8,161 nucleotides of DNA from positions 1-8,161 of the forward strand of contig URRX01000058.1 of NCBI GenBank assembly GCA_900550345.1. Direction: 5' to 3'. The notes beneath the pieces were generated by a model. That model worked only from the letters and a program-made list of their open reading frames with translations. It made no database searches and was not told where the DNA came from. The DNA comes from an uncultured Anaerococcus sp. (GTDB taxonomy: Bacteria > Bacillota > Clostridia > Tissierellales > Peptoniphilaceae). Both the position numbers and the translations under genes were made by a program. Shown here piece after piece: positions 1-7,633 of this stretch. Every line of letters starts with the position of its first letter. Position 1 is the stretch's first letter.

Positions 1-84
1 AACTTCAAAGAAATGAAATATAAAAAATTTACAATAATTTTATTACTTATTTTTATAGTTTTAAACATCTTAAATACAATATAA
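1..84 (+). CDS. Possible 3' end of a membrane protein gene (partial)
   Basis: An open frame runs from the window edge to a TAA at 82-84 and encodes 27 residues. It begins NFKEMKYKK and continues into about 17 strongly hydrophobic residues (I, L, F, V rich), ending NILNTI. A lysine-rich patch followed by a hydrophobic stretch that reaches the stop is what a final transmembrane helix or tail anchor looks like. The stop lies directly before the hairpin at 85-108, which has a T-run on the plus strand, so the spacing suits the end of a real gene convergent with rpoC. An in-frame ATG at 13-15 would give a 23-residue peptide, but no convincing ribosome binding site is visible. AT-rich noncoding DNA can produce such a frame by chance, so this is tentative and no function can be assigned. 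Confidence 0.35.
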   Translation, partial: NFKEMKYKKFTIILLLIFIVLNILNTI

Positions 85-115
85 AAGAGCCGGCAAATGC
101 CGACTCTTATTTTTT
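83..115. terminator. Bidirectional intrinsic terminator between rpoC and a convergent gene
   Basis: AAGAG-C-CGGC, loop AAAT, GCCG-A-CTCTT (85-108) folds into a 10-position stem with a 4-nt loop. In RNA read from the minus strand, the odd position (90/103) is a U-G wobble, so the stem is continuous. In plus-strand RNA the same position is a C-A mismatch. The minus-strand stem is followed by TTTT at 86-83 and more T/A-rich sequence. The plus-strand stem is followed by a T6 run at 110-115. The stem starts only 5 nt after the rpoC stop codon. It most likely ends the rpoBC transcript and may also end the plus-strand gene. Confidence 0.8.
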
Positions 116-3100
116 ATTCATTCAAAGCTTCTTTTTCTTTGTTTTCTATTTCTTCTATATTCATTTGAATTTGTGCATCTTCAAGATCTTTATTTTCATA
201 GTCGATATTAAAGTCATTATAAACTTTCATACCTGTACCTGCTGGTATTAGTTTTCCTATGATTATATTTTCTTTTAGACCTTTTAAATCATCAACTTTT
301 CCTTTTATAGATGCATCTGTAAGAACTCTTGTTGTTTCTTGGAAAGATGCTGCTGATAACCAAGATTCTGTAGCAAGTGATGCTTTTGTAATTCCAAGAA
401 GTTGTTGACTAAATTCACATGGCTTTTTGCCTTCTTTTTCCATTTGTTCATTTACAATTCTTACTTCTCTAATTTCTTGTAAAGAACCTGGTAAAAATTC
501 TGTATCTCCAGCATCTTCTATTTTTACTTTTTTAAGCATTTGTTTTGTTATAACTTCTATATGTCTATCATCAATTTCTACACCTTGAAGTCTGTATACT
601 TTTTGAACCTCTTTTGTGATGTAATCTTGAACTCCAACTTTTCCTAAAACTTTCAATACATCGTGTGGATCAAGAGAACCTTCTGTTAATTGTTGTCCTT
701 TTTCAACCACATCGCCTTCTGATACTAATAGTCTTGCACCAAATGGTATATTGTATTTTTTAGAATAGCCATCTTCTGATAAGATTTCAACGTCAGTTTT
801 CTTCTCATTTTGAATTAATGAAACTGTTCCAGAGTTTTCAGCTATAAATGCAAGTCCTTTTGGTTTTCTTGCTTCAAATAACTCTTCAACCCTTGGAAGA
901 CCTTGAGTAATTCCTACTCCTGCGATTCCTCCTGAGTGGAAGGTTCTCATTGTAAGCTGAGTACCCGGTTCACCGATTGATTGAGCAGCTATAATTCCTA
1001 CAGCCTCACCAATATTTACTTTCTTACCAGTAGCAAGGTTTCTACCATAACATTTTTCACAAACACCATGTTTAGATTTACATTCAAGAACTGAACGTAA
1101 TTTAACTTCTTTAATGCCGCTTGCAACAATGTTATCAGCCTTATCTTCATCAATAATTTGATTTTTAGCAACTATTAGTTCCCCATCATTATCAAAAATA
1201 TCTTCAAATGATGTACGACCTACAATTCTTGTGTACAAGTTTTCTATTAACTCGTTTCCATCTTTAAATTCACGAGCTATTACATATCCATCTGTACCAC
1301 AATCATCTTCTGTTACTATAACATCTTGAGAAATATCTACCATTCTTCTTGTTAGATAACCTGAATCGGCAGTTCTTAAAGCTGTATCTGTAAGTCCCTT
1401 ACGAGAACCGTGAGTTGAAATAAAGTATTCTTGTACAGAAAGTCCTTCACGGAAGTTAGCCTTTATAGGAATTTCTATGATTTTACCATCGGCTCTTGAC
1501 ATAAGTCCACGCATTCCACCTAATTGTCTGATTTGGTTTGTAGAACCACGGGCTCCGGAATCTGCAAATATTTTAATATTATTGTCAGATTTTAATTCAT
1601 CTAGTAGAGCAGCTGTTACTTCATCAGTAGCTTCTCTCCAAATATCTATAACTTTTTCGTATCTTTCATTATCTGTTATAAATCCACGTCTATAAAGTTT
1701 TTCATACTTATCAACCTCACTATCAGCCTTTGATACAATATCCCATTTTTGGTGAGGAATTGTAACGTCTGACATAGAAACAGTAAGTCCAGATAAAGTT
1801 GAGTATTTATAACCTGTAGATTTAATATAATCTAGAACTGAAGCAGTTTTTATATTTCCATGTTTTCTAAAGCAACGATCAACTATTTCTTTTAAAACAC
1901 CAGATGATGTAACTTGATCAACTTCTAGAGAATATGGATCTTCTTTTCTATTTACATATCCTAAATCTTGTGGAATTCCTTCGTTATAGATAAATCTACC
2001 AACTGAAGAATTTACAATTTTTCCAGGATCACTTTCATCTTTTCTTATCCTAACTCCAACTTTTGTTTGTAGGGTTACATTGTGGTTTAATAGGGCTTTT
2101 TTCATTTCTGAAATATCTTCAAAAATCATTCCCTCACCCTTAGCACCTTCTTTTATAGTTGTAAGATAATAAGCACCCAATACCATATCTTGGGATGGAG
2201 TTGTAATAGCTTTACCATCTTTTAGACCAAGAATATTATTTGTTGACATCATAAGAAGTCTTGCTTCTATTTGTGCTTCATTTGATAAAGGCAAGTGTAT
2301 AGCCATTTGGTCCCCATCGAAATCCGCATTAAAAGCAGGACAAGCTAATGGGTGAAGTTTCATTGCCTTTCCTTCAACCAAAACTGGTTCAAAAGCTTGA
2401 ATACCAAGTCTGTGAAGTGTAGGGGCACGGTTTAATAAAACTGGATGATCTTTAATTACTTCTTCTAAAATTTCATAAACTCTAGGATCTTTTTTCTCTA
2501 CCATTTTTTTAGCAGATTTTAAATTATGAGCAAGATCTTTTTCTACAACCTTATTCATAATAAATGGTTTAAATAATTCTAGAGCCATTTCTTGTGGCAA
2601 ACCACATTGGTTAAATTTAAGGTTAGGTCCTACTACAATTACAGAACGACCAGAATAATCAACCCTCTTACCAAGTAAGTTTTGTCTAAATCTACCACTT
2701 TTACCTTTTAGTAAATCTGATAGAGATTTCATATTTCTATTTGATGCACCTGTTACAGCACGTCCACGTCTACCATTATCTATTAAGGCATCAACAGCTT
2801 CTTGAAGCATTCTCTTTTCATTTCTTACAATGATTTCTGGAGCTCCAATATCAAGAAGTCTTTTTAATCTATTATTTCTATTTATAACTCTTCTATATAA
2901 ATCGTTTAAATCACTTGTAGCAAATCTTCCACCTTCAAGTTGAACCATAGGTCTAAGTTCAGGTGGCATAACTGGAAGAACATCAAGTATCATCCATTCT
3001 GGTTTATTTCCACTTGTCAAGAATGAATCAACAACTTCAAGTCTTCTTGAAATTCTTACTTTCTTTTGTCCCTTTGCATCTTCAAGTTCTTTCATCAATG

Positions 3101-3674
3101 ATTCATATTCTTTTTTAAGATCCATGTTAGCAAGAAGCTTTTTAACAGCTTCTGCTCCCATTTCAGCTTGAAATTCTGTATCATCTGGATAATTATCTAG
3201 AGCTTCTGAGTATTCACTTTCAGATAATTCTTGTTTTTCATAATATTCAGTTTCACCTGGGTTTATTACTACATATGATGCAAAATATAATATTTTTTCC
3301 AAAACTCTAGGACTCATATCTAATAAAAGTCCCATTTTTGAAGGAATTCCCTTGAAATACCATATATGACTTACAGGAGCTGCAAGTTCAATATGACCCA
3401 TTCTTTCACGTCTTACTTTAGATTTTGTTACTTCAACACCACATTTTTCACAAACAACACCCTTATATCTTATTCTCTTGTATTTACCACAAGAGCATTC
3501 ATAGTCTTTGGTAGGTCCAAAAATTTTCTCACAGAATAAACCGTCTTTTTCAGGTTTAAGTGTTCTGTAATTAATTGTTTCTGGTTTTTTAACTTCACCA
3601 TGGGACCATGATCTGATTTTTTCAGGAGATGCTATTTTCATCCTCATAGCACCAAATTCTTGTAATTCTGACAA
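114..3674 (-). CDS. rpoC: DNA-directed RNA polymerase subunit beta' (RpoC)
   Basis: RpoC is the largest subunit of core RNA polymerase and carries the catalytic magnesium site. The 1186-residue product has the full family order. The N-terminal zinc site is C60, C62, C75, C78 (CSCGKYKR...CEKC). The clamp coiled coil that binds sigma lies at about 238-308. The lid/switch region is near 332-350 (LLGKRVDYSGRS). The catalytic motif NADFDGD is at 449-455, with D451, D453 and D455 binding magnesium. The bridge helix spans about 742-780. The second zinc site is C792, C865, C872, C875, and the trigger loop is near 905-920 (MRTFHSGG, with M909, R910, H913). No large insertion interrupts the trigger loop, as is normal in Firmicutes and unlike E. 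coli. The last 30 residues or so are an acidic, lysine-rich tail. The start is TTG: from it, the distance to the conserved ASP-K-IRSW block equals that remembered for B. subtilis RpoC, and a strong ribosome binding site lies 5 nt upstream. It is translated 10 nt after rpoB on the same transcript. Confidence 0.98.
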   Translation of the reverse strand: MSELQEFGAMRMKIASPEKIRSWSHGEVKKPETINYRTLKPEKDGLFCEKIFGPTKDYECSCGKYKRIRYKGVVCEKCGVEVTKSKVRRERMGHIELAAPVSHIWYFKGIPSKMGLLLDMSPRVLEKILYFASYVVINPGETEYYEKQELSESEYSEALDNYPDDTEFQAEMGAEAVKKLLANMDLKKEYESLMKELEDAKGQKKVRISRRLEVVDSFLTSGNKPEWMILDVLPVMPPELRPMVQLEGGRFATSDLNDLYRRVINRNNRLKRLLDIGAPEIIVRNEKRMLQEAVDALIDNGRRGRAVTGASNRNMKSLSDLLKGKSGRFRQNLLGKRVDYSGRSVIVVGPNLKFNQCGLPQEMALELFKPFIMNKVVEKDLAHNLKSAKKMVEKKDPRVYEILEEVIKDHPVLLNRAPTLHRLGIQAFEPVLVEGKAMKLHPLACPAFNADFDGDQMAIHLPLSNEAQIEARLLMMSTNNILGLKDGKAITTPSQDMVLGAYYLTTIKEGAKGEGMIFEDISEMKKALLNHNVTLQTKVGVRIRKDESDPGKIVNSSVGRFIYNEGIPQDLGYVNRKEDPYSLEVDQVTSSGVLKEIVDRCFRKHGNIKTASVLDYIKSTGYKYSTLSGLTVSMSDVTIPHQKWDIVSKADSEVDKYEKLYRRGFITDNERYEKVIDIWREATDEVTAALLDELKSDNNIKIFADSGARGSTNQIRQLGGMRGLMSRADGKIIEIPIKANFREGLSVQEYFISTHGSRKGLTDTALRTADSGYLTRRMVDISQDVIVTEDDCGTDGYVIAREFKDGNELIENLYTRIVGRTSFEDIFDNDGELIVAKNQIIDEDKADNIVASGIKEVKLRSVLECKSKHGVCEKCYGRNLATGKKVNIGEAVGIIAAQSIGEPGTQLTMRTFHSGGIAGVGITQGLPRVEELFEARKPKGLAFIAENSGTVSLIQNEKKTDVEILSEDGYSKKYNIPFGARLLVSEGDVVEKGQQLTEGSLDPHDVLKVLGKVGVQDYITKEVQKVYRLQGVEIDDRHIEVITKQMLKKVKIEDAGDTEFLPGSLQEIREVRIVNEQMEKEGKKPCEFSQQLLGITKASLATESWLSAASFQETTRVLTDASIKGKVDDLKGLKENIIIGKLIPAGTGMKVYNDFNIDYENKDLEDAQIQMNIEEIENKEKEALNE

Positions 3675-3679
3675 AAAAT

Positions 3680-3686
3680 CCCCCTT
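3680..3686 (-). promoter_or_regulatory. rpoC ribosome binding site overlapping the rpoB stop
   Basis: On the minus strand AAGGGGG lies 5 nt before the TTG start of rpoC. Its two A's are the last two bases of the rpoB TAA stop codon. This strong purine tract supports TTG over the in-frame ATGs at codons 10 and 12, and it implies translational coupling of rpoC to rpoB. The gap between the genes is almost only G5 and T6 homopolymer runs. Confidence 0.75.
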
Positions 3687-6600
3687 AATCTTCTAGCTCT
3701 TCTACACCTTTATTTGTAGAATCTGTACTTTCTACTGTTTCTTCTTTTTTAGAAAGATTTGCTCCACTAAGTTTTTTTGATTGACTTCTAATTTTTGATG
3801 CATCAATTTTTTCAACTTCTGAGAACTTATCTTGCTCATCTATATTTTCTCTTATTTCAATTACATTTCCATCTTCATCTAAAAGCTCAACATCTAGTGC
3901 TAGAGATTGTAATTCTTTTACTAATACTTTGAAAGATTCTGGAGTACCTGGTTCTGGTACATTTTCTCCTTTAACAATGGATTCATAAGTTTTAACTCTT
4001 CCAGTAACGTCATCTGATTTTACTGTTAAAATTTCTTGAAGAGTATGACTTGCACCATATGCTTCCAAAGCCCAAACTTCCATTTCTCCAAATCTTTGTC
4101 CACCAAATTGTGCTTTTCCTCCTAGAGGTTGTTGAGTTACAAGTGAATAAGGTCCTATACTTCTTGCGTGAATTTTTTCTTCAACCATGTGGTGAAGTTT
4201 TAGCATATACATTACTCCAACAGTAACAGGATTTTGGAATTCTTCTCCAGTTCTTCCATCACGAAGTCTGATTTTTCCAGTTTTATTTACATATGGAGCA
4301 GTTTTTTTAGCTTCTTCTAAAGCTTCTTCTATTTCTGTATCTAAGGCACCATCAAAAACTGGTGTTGCTATTTTCCATCCCATAGTTCTTGCTGCAAGAC
4401 CCATGTGTACTTCCAAAACTTGTCCGATATTCATACGTGATGGAATACCTAATGGGTTAAGACAAATTTGAATTGGTGTTCCATCTGGTAAGAAAGGCAT
4501 ATCTTCTCTTGGCATAATTCTTGAAACAACACCCTTGTTACCATGTCTACCACACATTTTATCTCCAACCATAATTTTTCTTTTGGTTGCTACAAATACT
4601 CTTATAACTTTATTTACACCTGGTGATAATTCATCGCCATCTTTTTTGTTGTATTCTTTTACGTCGACAACAATACCACTTTCTCCATGTGGAACTGTAA
4701 GTGATGTATCACGAACTTCACGAGCTTTTTCTCCAAAGATAGCTCTTAATAATCTTTCTTCTGGTGAAAGTTCTGTTTCTCCTTTTGGTGAAACTTTTCC
4801 TACTAAGATATCTCCACTTTTAACTTCAGCACCAATTCTAATTACACCATTTTCATCAAGATTTTTCTTCATGTCGTCTCCAACATTTGGAATATCTTTT
4901 GTAATTTCTTCAGCACCAAGTTTTGTCTCACGAGCTTCACATTCATGTTCTTCTATATGAACTGATGTAAGGACATCATCCATTACTAATTGTTCATTTA
5001 AAAGCATAGCATCCTCGTAGTTATATCCTTCCCAAGTTGTAAAGGCTATAAGGATATTTTTACCTAAGGCAAGCTCTCCTTGTTCTGTTGATGGACCATC
5101 TGCAATTATTTCATTTGCATCAACATGCTCTCCAAGTTTTACAATTGGTCTTTGATTAATTGTTGTTCCTTGGTTTGCACGTCTAAATTTAAGAAGTCTA
5201 TAATAATCAATTTCTCCATCTGAATCTCTTTTGATTCTAATTTTTTCATCTCCAACATATACAACTTCTCCGGCGTTTTTGCTTACTACACAAACTCCAG
5301 AATCTTTTGCAGCCCTATGTTCAATTCCTGTAGCAACTATTGGTGCTTGGGATTTTAAAAGTGGAACTGCTTGTCTTTGCATGTTGGCACCCATTAGAGC
5401 ACGAGTTGAGTCGTCGTTTTCCAAGAAAGGAATCAAACTTGCTCCAACTGATACAATTTGTTGAGGAGAAACGTCCATATATTCAACGCTTTCTCTTGGA
5501 TATATATCATTCTCACCATTTATACCACGACCTGAAACACGATCATTTATAAATCTGTTATTTTCATCAAGTGGTTCGTTGGCTTGAGCAATTATGAAAT
5601 TGTCTTCTATATCTGCTGTTAGATAATCTATTTCATCTGTTACATGTCCATCTTTTCCAACTTTTCTATAAGGAGTTTCTATAAATCCATATTTATTGAT
5701 TCTTGCATAAGTTGTTAAAGATGTAATTAGACCAATGTTTGGTCCTTCTGGAGTTTCTATTGGACAGATTCTTCCGTAGTGAGAATCATGAACGTCTCTT
5801 ACTTCTACTCCTGCCCTATCTCTTGAAAGTCCACCTGGTCCCAAAGCTGATAATCTTCTTTTGTGAGTTAGCTCACTCATTGGATTTGTTTGATCCATAA
5901 ATTGTGAAAGCTGACTGGAACCAAAGAATTCTTTTATAACAGCTGTAACAGGTTTTATATTAATAAGTCCTTGAGGTGTTGCAAGATCAGGATCTTGTGT
6001 TGTCATTCTTTCTCTTACAACTCTTTCCATTCTAGCAAGACCAATTCTAAATTGATTTTGTAATAATTCTCCAACCCCTCTTACTCTTCTGTTTCCTAAA
6101 TGATCTATATCATCAACTTCACCTATTCCTTCAAAAAGATTAAATTGATAATTAACTGCTGCAAGGATATCAGATTTTACAATATTTTTTGGACAAAGTT
6201 CTTTTTTTCTTCTTTCAATTTCATTTATAATTGATTCTTTGTCTTCATTTTCATCAAGTATTTCTCTCATAACTGGATAATATACTTTTTCTGATAATTC
6301 TATATTTGAAAGATCTATTCCTTCTAATTCTTCAAAAGAATTTAAATAAACAAAGTGGTTACCACAAATTCTTAATTCTTTGTCCTCACCATCTTCTTGT
6401 TTTACAATGATGTCTACAACATTGATTCCACTTTTTTCTATATTAAGGGCAGTTTGTCTATCTATCATTTCGCCCGCCTTAACAAAAAGTTCTCCTGTTT
6501 CATCATCTATAACATCTTTTGCAGAAATTTGATCAATTAGTCTATCATGTAAGGCTAATTTTTTGTTGTATTTATATCTTCCTACTTTAGCAAGGTCATA

Positions 6601-7392
6601 TCTTCTATCATCAAATAAAAGATTATTTATTAAATTTTGTGCAGATTCAAGACTGGCTGGATCACCTGGTTTTAATTTTTTATAAATTTCTATTAAAGCT
6701 TCTTCGCTTGTTTCTGAATTTTCTTTTTCTAAGGTATTTCTTAAATGTTGAGTATCACCTAAAGCTTCTATGATTTCTTCATCATTTTCAAATAATAAAG
6801 CTCTTACAAGAGTTGTTGCTGGAAGTTTTCTTGTACGATCAAGTCTTACATTTACTGTATGAGATGCGTCAGTATCGAATTCAATCCATGCTCCTCTGTT
6901 AGGTATAACTGTTGAAGAATACATTTTGTTTCCTGATTTATCAAGCTCTGATGCATAATAAACTCCAGGACTTCTTACTAGCTGACTTACTATAACTCTT
7001 TCAGCACCATTAATTACAAAAGTTGCTGAATCAGTCATCATTGGGAAATCTCCCATAAATACTTCTTGTTCTTTTACTTCTTCAGTTTCCTTATTTATAA
7101 GTCTAGCCTTAACTTTAAGGTCTCTAGAATATGTTGTATCCTTATATTTTGCTTCTTCTATTGTATATTTTGTTTCATCATCAAAATCATAACCTACGAA
7201 TTCAAGTATTAAATTGCCATTATAATCTTCAATTGGGGAAATATCTTCTAAAATTTCTCCTAAGCCCTCTTCTATAAACCACCTATAAGAATCTTTTTGT
7301 ACTTTTAATAGGTTTGGCAAATCAAGAACTTGAGGAAATTTAGAAAAGCTTACACGTTCAGTTTTACCAAATAACTCTTTATGATATTGCAC
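3685..7392 (-). CDS. rpoB: DNA-directed RNA polymerase subunit beta (RpoB)
   Basis: RpoB is the second-largest core polymerase subunit. It forms one side of the DNA channel and the rifamycin pocket. The 1235-residue product is slightly longer than the roughly 1190 typical of Bacillus. The N-terminal protrusion and lobe cover about 20-440, including MGDFPMMT (113-120) and NGAERVIVSQLVRSPGVYY. The rifampicin region at 491-522 carries the sensitive-type residues S496, Q497, D500, H510 and S515 (E. coli 512, 513, 516, 526, 531). PIETPEGPNIG is at 544-554. The flap tip, which contacts sigma region 4, is at about 871-890 (LLRAIFG). The active-site lysines are K945 and K953 in GDKMCGRHGNKG. The clamp contact is GGQRFGEMEVWALEAYGA (1097-1114). 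The final 50 residues or so are a Ser/Lys/Glu-rich, low-complexity tail. The start is GTG: it follows a good ribosome binding site, an in-frame TAA lies three codons upstream, and no other start occurs before well-conserved sequence. The gene is driven from the control region at 7393-7638. Confidence 0.98.
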   Translation of the reverse strand: MQYHKELFGKTERVSFSKFPQVLDLPNLLKVQKDSYRWFIEEGLGEILEDISPIEDYNGNLILEFVGYDFDDETKYTIEEAKYKDTTYSRDLKVKARLINKETEEVKEQEVFMGDFPMMTDSATFVINGAERVIVSQLVRSPGVYYASELDKSGNKMYSSTVIPNRGAWIEFDTDASHTVNVRLDRTRKLPATTLVRALLFENDEEIIEALGDTQHLRNTLEKENSETSEEALIEIYKKLKPGDPASLESAQNLINNLLFDDRRYDLAKVGRYKYNKKLALHDRLIDQISAKDVIDDETGELFVKAGEMIDRQTALNIEKSGINVVDIIVKQEDGEDKELRICGNHFVYLNSFEELEGIDLSNIELSEKVYYPVMREILDENEDKESIINEIERRKKELCPKNIVKSDILAAVNYQFNLFEGIGEVDDIDHLGNRRVRGVGELLQNQFRIGLARMERVVRERMTTQDPDLATPQGLINIKPVTAVIKEFFGSSQLSQFMDQTNPMSELTHKRRLSALGPGGLSRDRAGVEVRDVHDSHYGRICPIETPEGPNIGLITSLTTYARINKYGFIETPYRKVGKDGHVTDEIDYLTADIEDNFIIAQANEPLDENNRFINDRVSGRGINGENDIYPRESVEYMDVSPQQIVSVGASLIPFLENDDSTRALMGANMQRQAVPLLKSQAPIVATGIEHRAAKDSGVCVVSKNAGEVVYVGDEKIRIKRDSDGEIDYYRLLKFRRANQGTTINQRPIVKLGEHVDANEIIADGPSTEQGELALGKNILIAFTTWEGYNYEDAMLLNEQLVMDDVLTSVHIEEHECEARETKLGAEEITKDIPNVGDDMKKNLDENGVIRIGAEVKSGDILVGKVSPKGETELSPEERLLRAIFGEKAREVRDTSLTVPHGESGIVVDVKEYNKKDGDELSPGVNKVIRVFVATKRKIMVGDKMCGRHGNKGVVSRIMPREDMPFLPDGTPIQICLNPLGIPSRMNIGQVLEVHMGLAARTMGWKIATPVFDGALDTEIEEALEEAKKTAPYVNKTGKIRLRDGRTGEEFQNPVTVGVMYMLKLHHMVEEKIHARSIGPYSLVTQQPLGGKAQFGGQRFGEMEVWALEAYGASHTLQEILTVKSDDVTGRVKTYESIVKGENVPEPGTPESFKVLVKELQSLALDVELLDEDGNVIEIRENIDEQDKFSEVEKIDASKIRSQSKKLSGANLSKKEETVESTDSTNKGVEELED

Positions 7393-7401
7393 TATAAATT
7401 A

Positions 7402-7408
7402 CTCCTTT
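7402..7408 (-). promoter_or_regulatory. rpoB ribosome binding site
   Basis: On the minus strand AAAGGAG ends 9 nt before the GTG start codon at 7392-7390. It is the only purine tract of this quality in the leader near the gene, and it fixes the unusual GTG as the start. Confidence 0.75.
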
Positions 7409-7419
7409 ATCTTGCTTTT

Positions 7420-7460
7420 AGCCTAAAACTTTCTTTTGACCTTTATGTAATTTTAGGGCT
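7420..7460 (-). promoter_or_regulatory. rpoB leader stem-loop B (alternative fold)
   Basis: On the minus strand AGCC(C)TAAAA (7460-7451) can pair with TTTTAGGCT (7428-7420). This gives 9 base pairs with one bulged C at 7456 and a loop of about 22 nt. The stem lies in the rpoB leader, ending about 11 nt before the ribosome binding site. Its 5' arm is the same segment that forms the inner stem of fold A, so the two folds exclude each other. There is no T-run after it. The complementarity is seen in the sequence, and a regulatory role is inferred. Confidence 0.4.
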
Positions 7461-7493
7461 TTTCAAACTTTTTATAAGCCTTTTTTACATAAA
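7442..7493 (-). promoter_or_regulatory. rpoB leader stem-loop A (alternative fold)
   Basis: A perfect 9-bp inverted repeat, TTTATGTAA (7493-7485) and TTACATAAA (7450-7442), encloses a second stem, GGCTT (7480-7476) with AAGCC (7461-7457). The transcript could thus form a two-tier hairpin with an internal loop. The inner stem uses the AGCC segment that fold B needs. The outer stem is A/T rich and modest in strength. The element falls in the transcribed leader of both predicted promoters. Confidence 0.45.
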
Positions 7494-7494
7494 T

Positions 7495-7526
7495 AAAAAA
7501 ATCTCGCTAAATTAGAATTCTAGCAA
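7495..7526 (-). terminator. Hairpin with U7 tract at the start of the rpoB leader (terminator- or attenuator-like)
   Basis: On the minus strand TTGCTAGA pairs with TTTAGCGA (7526-7519 with 7511-7504), with two G-U wobbles and a 7-nt loop. Two bases later a run of seven T's follows at 7501-7495. The layout is that of a weak intrinsic terminator. It could end transcripts from the nitroreductase gene or from promoter P1. For promoter P2 it begins at the predicted start of the RNA, where it might instead be a 5' stabilising hairpin. The stem has few G-C pairs, so efficiency is doubtful. Confidence 0.4.
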
Positions 7527-7532
7527 TTGTTT

Positions 7533-7562
7533 ATTATATCACTACATGCTAGTAAGTGTCAA
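7533..7562 (-). promoter_or_regulatory. Promoter P2 for rpoBC (sigma-A type)
   Basis: On the minus strand TTGACA (7562-7557) and TATAAT (7538-7533) are both perfect consensus hexamers separated by 18 nt. A TG at 7541-7540, one base before the -10, makes an extended -10. An A/T-rich stretch lies upstream of the -35. The predicted RNA start is near 7526, about 134 nt before the rpoB start. It is the best promoter in the window and the likely main one for rpoBC. Confidence 0.85.
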
Positions 7563-7570
7563 ATAATTTA
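7557..7570. repeat. 14-bp direct repeat, copy 1 (over the P2 -35)
   Basis: TGTCAAATAATTTA on the plus strand (TAAATTATTTGACA on the minus strand) is identical to the copy at 7628-7641. The two start points are 71 bp apart. Each copy includes a complete -35 hexamer and the 8 A/T-rich bases upstream of it, where an UP element or a regulator could bind. Confidence 0.85.
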
Positions 7571-7571
7571 G

Positions 7572-7586
7572 GAGATTTTTAATCTC
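7572..7586. other. Short perfect inverted repeat between P1 and P2
   Basis: GAGATT, a 3-nt spacer, and AATCTC form a perfect 6-bp palindromic stem. It lies between the two promoters, just upstream of the P2 -35 repeat and about a dozen bases into the predicted P1 transcript. Neither strand has a convincing T-run next to it, so it is a poor terminator. It might be a small hairpin or a protein site, but a 6-bp palindrome in such A/T-rich DNA could be chance. Confidence 0.3.
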
Positions 7587-7604
7587 TGTTTATGAGTTTT
7601 TCTT

Positions 7605-7633
7605 ACTATATTTTTTTTATTTATTTTTGTCAA
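7605..7633 (-). promoter_or_regulatory. Promoter P1 for rpoBC (sigma-A type)
   Basis: On the minus strand TTGACA (7633-7628, perfect) is followed after 17 nt by TATAGT (7610-7605, five of six consensus bases). The spacer is almost pure A/T and contains an A8 run. The -35 lies 5 nt after the nitroreductase stop codon. The predicted RNA start is near 7598, giving a leader of roughly 205 nt before rpoB that contains P2 and all the hairpins described. Confidence 0.65.

Noticed and set aside
1477..1695. 72-codon plus-strand frame inside rpoC
   Set aside because: It is antisense to the conserved region upstream of the bridge helix, with low-complexity composition and no start signals. It is a shadow of rpoC.
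4535..4960. 141-codon open frame on the plus strand inside rpoB
   Set aside because: It is antisense to a strongly conserved part of RpoB and its product is a Ser/Pro/Leu-rich string typical of the complement of A/T-rich coding DNA. No ribosome binding site or family resemblance is seen.
5231..5552. Two overlapping plus-strand frames inside rpoB (5231-5464 and 5340-5552)
   Set aside because: They overlap each other and lie antisense to conserved RpoB sequence. Neither has a recognisable domain or ribosome binding site.
7485..7493. ATG followed at once by TAA in the rpoB leader, as a possible start-stop regulatory peptide
   Set aside because: The ATGTAA is explained by the 9-bp inverted repeat arm and has no ribosome binding site ahead of it.
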